Origin: Nitrosomonas sp.
GTDB lineage: Bacteria; Pseudomonadota; Gammaproteobacteria; Burkholderiales; Nitrosomonadaceae
Length of the DNA stretch: 64,000 nucleotides
Assembly: GCA_024281825.1 (NCBI GenBank)
Contig: JAMWZY010000002.1
Coordinates: 248,001 to 312,000 of the forward strand
Reading direction: 5' to 3'
In this document: piece after piece, positions 57,092 to 64,000 of the stretch
Layout: each line of letters begins with the position of its first letter
Numbering within the stretch: position 1 is the first letter of the stretch
Notes under the pieces: generated by a model
The model's database searches: none
The model's input: only the letters and a program-made list of their open reading frames with translations
Told to the model about the DNA's origin: nothing
Made by a program: the position numbers and the translations under genes

Positions 57092-57113
57092 ATAGCCTTT
57101 AAGAAAAAGCTAT
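57092..57113. terminator. Short hairpin between convergent rho and GT25 genes
   Basis: ATAGC (57092-57096) and GCTAT (57109-57113) frame an AT-rich loop just after rho, with a pyrimidine-rich tract following. A weak bidirectional terminator candidate. Confidence 0.3.
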
Positions 57114-57980
57114 TCATTTCTTCTCTTGTGTTCGATCAAGAATATCGCTTGCGAAGCGAAAATTCTTGGCATCTTTGGCATTGCTACACTCAACGACCAA
57201 TTCTTGACGAGAGCAATAGCAATTGATCAATCCTTTCTCATTCAGTTGGCTGATCATATCATCAGCACTCATATGAATGGGAATAGTTAATCCAAGTAAT
57301 TTTTTCGCTCCATTTTTAGTCAAGAAATAGGCTGTAAGCCCCCAGAAGCGCCCCACAAATTTTGACACATACGGATTGATGTGTTGTATTTTATTTTTTC
57401 TATGATTAATAAAAAAAATATCCGCATCCTCTGGAATATAGTGAGTAAATTTTTGTAACGTAGCCGTATCGCATTGAATCAATGCATCGTCTTCAAGAAT
57501 GAAAGTGATCTTATTGACTGAATTGGCTGCTTTCTCCCAGAGCGCATGATGAGAAAGATATACCCCTATTTGTGCTAAAGAAAGGGCATTTCCAGAACCG
57601 AGATCCTTATTATCGGGTGAAAGTATACCTTGCTTGATGAGATCCTCCGTATCAATGGTCGCGCCATCAACCGCAGGAAACATGCTCAAATTAAAATTTA
57701 CATTATCAAACTGATCTTCAATAAATTTTTTCTTATCGGTCCTACGAAGAAGATTGATGCAATGCGTTTCAAAATGAATGTACTCACTTTGCCTGAATAA
57801 TCTTTTTGTACTGTCTTGCTGGAAAGAAAATAAAAAATAATCAACGGTTAATAACGCAGCAGAAAAAAAAGATTGAAGCGAGTCTTTAATATAAAAAAAA
57901 ACCTTCCATAACATGGATTGACTACTCCAACGTGAACGAACAAATTTTCTTAGAAAGCTTGTAGTATGGTCGTTTTCCAT
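57114..57980 (-). CDS. Glycosyltransferase family 25 protein
   Basis: 288 residues from the ATG at 57980; the open frame extends to a TTG at 58001. The GT25 core is visible: HCINLLRRTDKKKFIEDQFDNVNFNLSMFPAVDGATIDTEDL, LSLAQIGVYLSHHALWEKA, ITFILEDDALI (DxD-like metal site) and GLTAYFLTKNGAKKLL. GT25 enzymes add hexoses to LPS core or proteins in the cytoplasm; the acceptor is unknown. The N-terminal 60 residues form an extra helical part. It lies next to a secreted TIM-barrel gene and the tviBC-like genes, suggesting envelope polysaccharide work. Confidence 0.88.
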   Translation of the reverse strand: MENDHTTSFLRKFVRSRWSSQSMLWKVFFYIKDSLQSFFSAALLTVDYFLFSFQQDSTKRLFRQSEYIHFETHCINLLRRTDKKKFIEDQFDNVNFNLSMFPAVDGATIDTEDLIKQGILSPDNKDLGSGNALSLAQIGVYLSHHALWEKAANSVNKITFILEDDALIQCDTATLQKFTHYIPEDADIFFINHRKNKIQHINPYVSKFVGRFWGLTAYFLTKNGAKKLLGLTIPIHMSADDMISQLNEKGLINCYCSRQELVVECSNAKDAKNFRFASDILDRTQEKK

Positions 57981-58279
57981 AAGAAACCCAATCAAAAGCA
58001 ATTAATCGACTCAAATAATATTTTTGAAGTCTATCAAAACTCGAGTTTCTCATCACCTAAAGAAAAGCCGATTTTATTAGGCTATTCGATAATAAAAATA
58101 AATTTATCACTTGTGGTACGTACCTAATTTTAGAAAAATAATTGCAAAACCGCTATTGCATTTGAGCCAATTCAATTTCTATCAACAAAAGCTGAACAAG
58201 GATACATACTAAATTATATAGCAGTATCCTTGTTTGCAAGCCACAATATTTTATTAAAAAATATCTTTAAATTAACTTG
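57981..58279. other. AT-rich spacer upstream of GT25
   Basis: About 300 bp with no open frame with homology or a good ribosome site. It probably carries the GT25 promoter; nothing further is recognisable. Confidence 0.5.
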
Positions 58280-59419
58280 TTAGTCTGTTTTACAAGATGG
58301 AAATGCACTCGGGCAATTTGAACGTAGTCCCCCAGAGAATGCTGTTGCCTGCGCTTTGAATCTTAGAAATTCAAGAATTTTATCTTTATATTGTGGAAGT
58401 CTGGTCCAAAAAATATAATTAACATCTAATTCATTCTTGGCAAAATTATTCAGTTGAGCCATCGTCGGCACAAATCCTGTGTTGTCATGACGGGTATTGA
58501 GGTAATTGGCGTGCTCAATTTGTACCATTAAAGGCAACACACCATTATTCTTACGATAATAGCTATAAATCCCTGTTGGATGATTCACACCCGGATCTTC
58601 CAAAAACACATCAGGACAGCCTATTCCAGTATCAGACTGTTTAAATTTCCCAATCAATTCCGCCAATTGATCTCGCGGATAGTTCAAATAATGAAATGTC
58701 ACGGTATTTGGAAACGCTACGCGAATTTTTTGATGTAGGATAGCCAAATTATCAAACCAGCCATTTTCTTGAGCATCCGTCATACTTGGCAATGCATTTC
58801 CAAGAGCGGTTTCATTCATTGTAATGCCTTCAAAATAGGGATGTGAGTTATAGCGCTTCCCCATTGCAGCAAATAACGCTGCCAAGCGATCCCTAACCTT
58901 TGGATTCCAAAGCTTTACATTGCGACCCTTCGGTGTTTTTGAACCAGATTTCGCCCAAGTAAACTGGCCACCCTCGTATTCAGGCACTTTCATGTAATTA
59001 GGAACAACATTTCCCTCAAGATCAAATGATTTTAACCCTACATGAACAAAAAGTCGTTTTTTCCGACTGGATAACTGTGCAAGAAGCTTATCAATCAATG
59101 CAAAGTTATAAACGCCTTTTGAAGGTTCTAGTTCTGGCCATGAAAAGCGCGCTTGCACTCCCCGTAAGGCCGGTGTACTTTGCATTTCGTCATAAACCAT
59201 ATTCATGTACGAATCAATCGATTTTTGCTTAGGTGTAAGTATATAGTAGTGGCCAGGGTGCCATTTCATTGCACCTGCAGCATTTACTGCTCCCAAAGGA
59301 ATTAAACTCATACCTATGACAAAAGTTATCCCAAAAATTAAATTACAAGCTCGTTTGATTTTAAGCGAGAATTTATCGTCTTGTGTATTATTCATTTCGT
59401 AGTTAAAACATTTCTTCAT
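58280..59419 (-). CDS. Exported TIM-barrel, glycoside-hydrolase-like protein
   Basis: 379 residues. Residues about 24-47 form a signal/anchor (LIFGITFVIGMSLIPLGAVNAAG). The body resembles a glycoside-hydrolase barrel (GH42/GH5-like): GVQARFSWPELEPSKGVYNFALIDKLLAQLSSRKKRLFVHVGLK, KLWNPKVRDRLAALFAAMGKRYNSHPYFEGITMNETALG (a likely acid Glu in MNETALG) and GCPDVFLEDPG. Substrate and activity are unassigned. A Shine-Dalgarno AAGGAA precedes the ATG. Close to GT25 and tviBC-like genes, so processing of exopolysaccharide is a plausible role. Confidence 0.7.
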   Translation of the reverse strand: MKKCFNYEMNNTQDDKFSLKIKRACNLIFGITFVIGMSLIPLGAVNAAGAMKWHPGHYYILTPKQKSIDSYMNMVYDEMQSTPALRGVQARFSWPELEPSKGVYNFALIDKLLAQLSSRKKRLFVHVGLKSFDLEGNVVPNYMKVPEYEGGQFTWAKSGSKTPKGRNVKLWNPKVRDRLAALFAAMGKRYNSHPYFEGITMNETALGNALPSMTDAQENGWFDNLAILHQKIRVAFPNTVTFHYLNYPRDQLAELIGKFKQSDTGIGCPDVFLEDPGVNHPTGIYSYYRKNNGVLPLMVQIEHANYLNTRHDNTGFVPTMAQLNNFAKNELDVNYIFWTRLPQYKDKILEFLRFKAQATAFSGGLRSNCPSAFPSCKTD

Positions 59420-60418
59420 TAAAAGTTCCTTTTGTTATCTTGATTAAAATCAATTATGTCGGTTCGATTACCATTGTTTTGTCGCTTTAAGTACGACTTT
59501 GTAAAACTTATGCACATTTACTACACAGCTTCAAATCGCTGATAAAAGATCCGTCCTAAATCACATTGAATCGATCTTGCTATCCTCCAATTTTTCATTA
59601 TGACGTTTTGAAAAAAAATTTCTTATTGTCTGATTAACAACAAGAAATCCGTAGAACCCTACTCAATCAAAGCCATTTCACTCGACTTGAGATTTTTTTA
59701 GGGTGTACTGCAAAAAATTACAAAATTCTGACTCAGAAGAAAACATCGAAATTATTTCGTGTGATTATTTCCCCCTCTTAAAAATATACGTGGGAAAAAA
59801 TACCATGTCAATCATTGTTTCATAAAATTGCAGCTAACAAATAAACCATCCTAGCTTGTATCCCAATATCCATGAGGCTTCACATGGAATCCAATATGAA
59901 TTTCAAATAAAACCGATGAAATGGTTATCGGAAACAAGAGAATGAGATCTGAAGAAACATATGGCGATTGTAGAGGTGGCACACGTTACGAAGCATGACA
60001 ACTACGTCGATTTCAACAACATCAAACTGCAAGATTGCTGTGATCAGCATCAATGTCACAACGTGAAGACAAAGGTGACTGTACTCGCTATAAGAGTGAC
60101 ACGTCCTAGCCTTATGCAAACTAACTATGAAAAGATATTAATTACAAGGATATTTCAATAAAACTGATAACACATGCCAATCGTCCCTTCAACAAGACCT
60201 ACCCTCATATTTTCTGGGATCGTTAAATATGCTAAAATGCAAGACCGTTCATTCAGTTGAAATTAAGTATCTTTTTTATAAGCTTATTTCCGAATAATTG
60301 CTGTTTTTGCCCAAATTCCCATGAATAAGTAATTATCTAATTGATATCTACAAAATCTACTATCTATTCTGGATATCAATACTCGAAAAACTTGCTTATC
60401 AACAACTTAAGAATATCT
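59420..60418. other. Gene-free 1 kb region upstream of the tviB-like gene
   Basis: The longest non-coding stretch in the window. It is AT-rich with no homologous open frame; the frames at 59925-60161 overlap on both strands and have no recognisable domain. No terminator, tRNA or riboswitch fold could be supported. It must hold the divergent promoters for the TIM-barrel gene and tviB. Confidence 0.6.
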
Positions 60419-61708
60419 ATGTATCAATCACTTCTCAACAAAGAAAATACACTTGCAGTTATTGGGCTAGGCTATGTAGGATTACCTATCGCATTATCAT
60501 TTGCTAAAAAAATCAAGGTAATAGGATTTGATATCCATGCACATAGATTAGAAATGATGCGTAACAACATTGATCCTAGCAACGAGTTGACTAGAGATGA
60601 TTTCATTGATTGCGATATCGAATTCACAAACGATTTAAATGTTTTAAAAAAGGCAAAATTTTTTATTGTGGCTGTACCTACCCCTGTTGACTCACATAAC
60701 GTTCCTGATTTAACAGCTGTTTTAAGAGCCTCCGAAACAGTCGGAAAAGTTATTAAAAAAGGCGACTATGTAGTATATGAATCAACGGTATACCCCGGAT
60801 GCACCGAAGAAGATTGCTTGCCTGTTATAGAGAAATCATCCGGATTGAAAGCCGGTATTGATTTTAAATATGGATATTCACCTGAAAGGATCAATCCCGG
60901 CGACAAACTTCATACACTGGAAACTATCGTAAAAGTAGTATCTGGAAATGATGCGGAAGCTCTTGATCAAATTGCGAAGGTTTATCATTTGGTAGTAAAG
61001 GCGGGCATACATCAAGCTAGCTCAGTGAAGGTAGCCGAAGCGGCAAAGATTATTGAAAATACACAACGCGATTTAAATATCGCCCTCATGAATGAGCTAT
61101 CAATCATTTTCGATAAAATGAATATCAATACTTTTGAGGTACTTGAAGCAGCCGGAACCAAATGGAATTTTCTGAAGTTTTTTCCTGGACTCGTTGGAGG
61201 CCATTGTATCGGTGTAGATCCATACTATCTTACTTACAAATCGCAACAACTCGGTTATAACAGTCGCGTCATTTTATCCGGCAGAACAATTAATGACGAA
61301 ATGGCTAATCATGTTGCAAAAAAAACAGTTCAAGCCATCATTAAATCCGGCGTCAATGTAGCGCAAGCTAAAGTACTCATCATGGGGTGCACATTCAAAG
61401 AAAACGTATCGGATATTCGCAATTCAAAAGTAGCCGATGTATATAATGAGCTGGTTGCATACCAGGTACAAGTAGATGTATCCGATCCTCGCGCGAATAG
61501 TGACGAAGTCAAACATGAATATGGCTTTAGTCTATGTGAAAAAATAGGAACAAGTTATGACGCAGTCATTGCAACAGTTAATCACAATGACTACAAAGAT
61601 TTAACTGAGGAATACTTCAAGTCACTGTTAAAACCCAATGGCATTTTAGTTGATATCAAAGGCCAATTCAGAAACAAGATTCAGAACTTGAAATACTGGA
61701 GCCTTTAA
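60419..61708 (+). CDS. tviB: UDP-sugar 6-dehydrogenase, TviB/WbpA-like
   Basis: 429 residues from the ATG at 60419; the open frame runs back to 60341. NAD-dependent oxidation of UDP-HexNAc to the uronic acid (UDP-GlcNAcA), as in Vi-antigen synthesis. The Rossmann motif is VIGLGYVGLP near residue 14. Other motifs are IVAVPTPVDSHNVPDLTAV, YESTVYPGCTEEDC, the catalytic Cys263 in GGHCIGVDPYYLT, and GCTFKENVSDIRNSKV. It overlaps tviC by one base. Confidence 0.9.
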   Translation: MYQSLLNKENTLAVIGLGYVGLPIALSFAKKIKVIGFDIHAHRLEMMRNNIDPSNELTRDDFIDCDIEFTNDLNVLKKAKFFIVAVPTPVDSHNVPDLTAVLRASETVGKVIKKGDYVVYESTVYPGCTEEDCLPVIEKSSGLKAGIDFKYGYSPERINPGDKLHTLETIVKVVSGNDAEALDQIAKVYHLVVKAGIHQASSVKVAEAAKIIENTQRDLNIALMNELSIIFDKMNINTFEVLEAAGTKWNFLKFFPGLVGGHCIGVDPYYLTYKSQQLGYNSRVILSGRTINDEMANHVAKKTVQAIIKSGVNVAQAKVLIMGCTFKENVSDIRNSKVADVYNELVAYQVQVDVSDPRANSDEVKHEYGFSLCEKIGTSYDAVIATVNHNDYKDLTEEYFKSLLKPNGILVDIKGQFRNKIQNLKYWSL

Positions 61709-62691
61709 TGACTTCATTTCATTCGAATTCGCTTGATCAGCATACTTTTCTTATCACTGGCGGAGCTGGCTTCATCGGTTCGCATATCGTTGAATATCTG
61801 TTAAATAATAAAGCTAAAAAAGTCAGAGTATTGGATAACCTGAGTACAGGTCTACAAAAGAACATAGATCTCTTTAGTAATCATCCAGCTTTTGAATTCA
61901 TTCAAGGTGATATCCGAGATTTTGCTATTTGTCAGAAAGCCTGCGCAGGAATAGATTATGTTTCTCACCAAGCAGCATTGGGCTCGGTTCCTCGCTCGAT
62001 AAAAGACCCACTCACTACCAATGAAGTCAATATTACTGGCTTCGTTAACATGATCACTGCTGCAAAAGACGCACACATTAAAACATTTGTATACGCTTCA
62101 TCGTCTTCTGTTTACGGCAGTGAACCCACGCTACCCAAAATTGAAAATCGCGTAGGAGAGCCGCTCTCACCTTATGCGGTAACAAAAAAAACAAATGAGC
62201 TATATGCCTCTGTCTTTCATGAGCTATATGGCATGCAAGTCATTGGTTTTAGATATTTTAATGTATTTGGACCAAGACAAGATCCAAATGGTCCCTATGC
62301 AGCTGTTATACCACTTTTCATCAAAGGCATACTCGACAAAACACCTGTTTATATCAATGGTGATGGTGAACAAACTCGTGACTTTACGTTTGTGGATAAT
62401 GCCGTACAAGCCAATATTCGCGGCCTGTTTTGTGAAAATCAGCAAGCTTTTGGTAAAGTGATCAATGTAGCTGTGGGTGAAAAATTTACCGTAAACTATA
62501 TGTACGATGCAATCAAGGGTATGTTGCAATCTCAGCACGAAGCAACTCATCGTGCTCCACGTGCTGGAGATATCCGCAATTCCTTAGCAGATACTTCATT
62601 AGCTCATGCCTTGATTGGATATACCCCAACACATCGTTTTATGGATGGATTGAAAGAAACCGTAAATTTCTTTGTAAAAATTTATCAGTAG
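61708..62691 (+). CDS. tviC: UDP-sugar 4-epimerase, TviC-like
   Basis: A 327-residue short-chain dehydrogenase family epimerase. It has the N-terminal nucleotide motif LITGGAGFIGSHIVEYLL, SSSVYGSEPTLPK, the catalytic YAVTK motif and FNVFGPRQDPNGPYAAVIP. It acts after TviB to convert UDP-GlcNAcA to UDP-GalNAcA. Its start is the A of the tviB TAATG stop/start, so the two enzymes are coupled. Confidence 0.9.
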   Translation: MTSFHSNSLDQHTFLITGGAGFIGSHIVEYLLNNKAKKVRVLDNLSTGLQKNIDLFSNHPAFEFIQGDIRDFAICQKACAGIDYVSHQAALGSVPRSIKDPLTTNEVNITGFVNMITAAKDAHIKTFVYASSSSVYGSEPTLPKIENRVGEPLSPYAVTKKTNELYASVFHELYGMQVIGFRYFNVFGPRQDPNGPYAAVIPLFIKGILDKTPVYINGDGEQTRDFTFVDNAVQANIRGLFCENQQAFGKVINVAVGEKFTVNYMYDAIKGMLQSQHEATHRAPRAGDIRNSLADTSLAHALIGYTPTHRFMDGLKETVNFFVKIYQ

Positions 62692-62707
62692 CTTCTTAAG
62701 CCAGAAA

Positions 62708-62724
62708 CCTCGTTTAAATCGAGG
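62708..62724. terminator. Small hairpin between tviC and smbP
   Basis: CCTCG and CGAGG around TTTAAAT, 17 bp after tviC and downstream of the convergent smbP gene. No T-run follows, so terminator function is uncertain. Confidence 0.35.
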
Positions 62725-62744
62725 GATCTAGCTTGGATTTAAAA

Positions 62745-63098
62745 TTAACTGCCAGCAGATTGTTGTAAGTGAATCAAAGCTTCACTCACATGCTTGGTAG
62801 CTTCATCTGCATGATTTTGTTTGGCGTGCTCAATAGCTTCATTCAGATGCTTAACAGATTCAGAAGCGTGTTGTTTATTGGCACCTGAAAGTTCATTCTC
62901 TGCAGCTTCTGCATGTTTCAAACTTTCTTCTGCATGCTCCAACAACACTTTAGTATGACCTGCTTTCCCATGAGTTTGGGCAGATTCTGCATGCTTTATT
63001 GCTTCTGCAGTATGTGGATTGATATCTGCAGCAACCAGCGGAAAACTAATAAGAAGTGTGATGATCGGGATTATCAGTAATGATTTAATGCGTTTCAT
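62745..63098 (-). CDS. smbP: Small His-rich periplasmic metal-binding protein SmbP
   Basis: 117 residues from the ATG at 63098, preceded by AAGGATAGG; the open frame extends to 63149. The signal peptide is KRIKSLLIIPIITLLISFPLVAA, cut about residue 23-24. The mature chain has 12 His at residues 29, 36, 43, 48, 55, 62, 77, 84, 91, 96, 103 and 110, mostly in heptads of the HAxxxxx type. This is the SmbP pattern of Nitrosomonas europaea, a periplasmic protein that binds copper and other divalent metals. The spacing repeats as 7-7-5-7-7 twice, showing an internal duplication. Confidence 0.92.
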   Translation of the reverse strand: MKRIKSLLIIPIITLLISFPLVAADINPHTAEAIKHAESAQTHGKAGHTKVLLEHAEESLKHAEAAENELSGANKQHASESVKHLNEAIEHAKQNHADEATKHVSEALIHLQQSAGS

Positions 63099-63248
63099 AA
63101 GCCTATCCTTTTTATACTCGGTTATTGAAAGAAAGAATTCGCTATTCAACCTCCTAACTCACAGTGAACAGTGTAATTCTATAGAAATAGACTAATATGA
63201 TTAACAGTAGTTCAAATTAATTTCCCATAACCCATTCAATATTAACCA

Positions 63249-63998
63249 TTATTTTAACAAGCCATTAAGAATATCGTAATCAATCCATTGCTGTTTGAAG
63301 GTTTTTCCACTGATTTGTATAAACGGTTTTTCTGGCTCACCTAAATCTGACAAAATTGCTAGCGCGCCAGAAAAATTTTGCGAATGCGTGTAACTGTTGA
63401 CTGTAATCAATGTTAGCAGATTTGCCGCCATTGCTGACTTTAAACCATTCTCAGAATCTTCAATTGCAATACATTGCTGCGCATCTAATTTAAGCTGGTT
63501 CAATACCCAGTGATAAATATCAGGAGCAGGTTTCTTCATCGGCACAATATCTCCGGCACCAATCACATCAAACCAATCAATGGATCCTTCTCCAAGGGTG
63601 GATTTTAGTAATGAAGTAACATTTTCCAGCGTGGTGGTTGTAGCGATGGCTAACATTATTTTTTTGTCACGCAGCTCATGGATCAATCGGACCACTCCTG
63701 GCCGTAGCGGAATACTGCCTTTTTCCATGAGCATTTCATAAAACCCTGTTTTGGCTTTATGCAAGTGTGCGATCCAATCTTTCAAATCATTTCTGTCCAA
63801 TAATCCCGGGGAGTATTTTTCAATGTAATAGCGAATACGTTCTTTACCACCCGTTATTTGTAACAATTCACCATAAAGCTCGATACTCCACTGCCAGTTC
63901 AACCCATTTTCTTTGAATGCCTGATTAAAAGCGACACGATGACCATCTTGTTCGGTATCCGCTAGAGTTCCATCAACGTCAAATAAAACAGCTTGCAA
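63249..63998 (-). CDS. CbbY-like HAD-superfamily phosphatase
   Basis: A 249-residue HAD hydrolase. The nucleophile Asp7 and acid Asp9 lie in LFDVDGTLADTE; motif II is LAIATTTTLE and motifs III/IV are KKPAPDIY and AIEDSENGLKSA. The helical cap (YGELLQITGGKERIRYYIEKY) matches the CbbY family, whose characterised members dephosphorylate xylulose 1,5-bisphosphate, an inhibitor of RuBisCO. That role would fit a Calvin-cycle autotroph, but the substrate is not proven. The start codon is 2 bp inside the right window edge; the N-terminus MQAVLFDVDG is the family start, so it is probably complete. Confidence 0.85.
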   Translation of the reverse strand: MQAVLFDVDGTLADTEQDGHRVAFNQAFKENGLNWQWSIELYGELLQITGGKERIRYYIEKYSPGLLDRNDLKDWIAHLHKAKTGFYEMLMEKGSIPLRPGVVRLIHELRDKKIMLAIATTTTLENVTSLLKSTLGEGSIDWFDVIGAGDIVPMKKPAPDIYHWVLNQLKLDAQQCIAIEDSENGLKSAMAANLLTLITVNSYTHSQNFSGALAILSDLGEPEKPFIQISGKTFKQQWIDYDILNGLLK

Positions 63999-64000
63999 AG

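Noticed and set aside
59925-60161. Overlapping short frames on both strands upstream of tviB
   Set aside because: They read the same DNA in opposite directions, lack Shine-Dalgarno sites and resemble no protein family.

Overview
The window looks like a chromosomal segment of a betaproteobacterial ammonia oxidiser close to Nitrosomonas. This is inferred from the dusB-fis-purH-purD order, the betaproteobacterial flagellar flgA / flgB-L layout, and a SmbP-type His-heptad periplasmic metal-binding protein, a family described from Nitrosomonas europaea. No amo or hao genes lie in the window, so the genus is an inference. Coding density is high. There are no insertion sequences, CRISPR arrays or rRNA genes, and no complete tRNA; one tRNA-Thr 3'-half remnant is present at 8540-8583.

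Layout: (1) 1-8.3 kb: the end of a TPR gene with near-identical 144-bp repeats, a YajD-type HNH protein, a fadE / acyl-CoA ligase pair, dapE and a small membrane protein. (2) 8.5-21.5 kb, all on the minus strand: glgC, two GH57 glucan enzymes, pgi, glgA, a pyrimidine-dimer glycosylase, a TIGR03032-type protein and a secreted FG-GAP/RTX protein. This is an operon-like run that begins as glycogen metabolism and ends in DNA repair and secretion. (3) 21.8-33.3 kb: flgA divergent from flgBCDEFGHIJKL (rod, hook, rings, hook-filament junction), with a good sigma-54-type promoter before flgB and a sigma-28-like one before flgK. (4) 33.3-38.8 kb, minus strand: purD, purH, fis, dusB and a UbiH-family hydroxylase. 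(5) 38.9-43.4 kb: an ankyrin protein, a Sel1 lipoprotein, and a pair consisting of a polyprenyl-phosphate sugar transferase and an outer-membrane beta-barrel for exopolysaccharide.

(6) 43.4-47.4 kb is the most interesting block. A near-perfect Fur box drives hemP. Next come a bacterioferritin lacking one ferroxidase ligand, then a DUF2325 gene directly followed by a bufferin/HvfABC-type RiPP operon: a precursor with five EGKCG motifs, an MNIO (DUF692) iron enzyme and a DUF2063 partner. It reads as a metal-homeostasis island. (7) 47.7-51.3 kb: two overlapping GTPase genes and a DUF3750 gene. (8) 51.4-55.2 kb: an Fbp-type ferric iron ABC transporter. (9) 55.3-57.1 kb: trxA and rho. (10) 57.1-62.7 kb: a GT25 glycosyltransferase, a secreted TIM-barrel protein, a gene-free ~1 kb stretch, and tviB/tviC-like nucleotide-sugar genes for an acidic polysaccharide. 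(11) 62.7-64 kb: smbP and a CbbY-like HAD phosphatase.

Taken together, iron and copper handling (hemP, bfr, bufferin, fbp, smbP), cell-surface polysaccharide and glycogen storage dominate, which fits a metal-demanding chemolithoautotroph.
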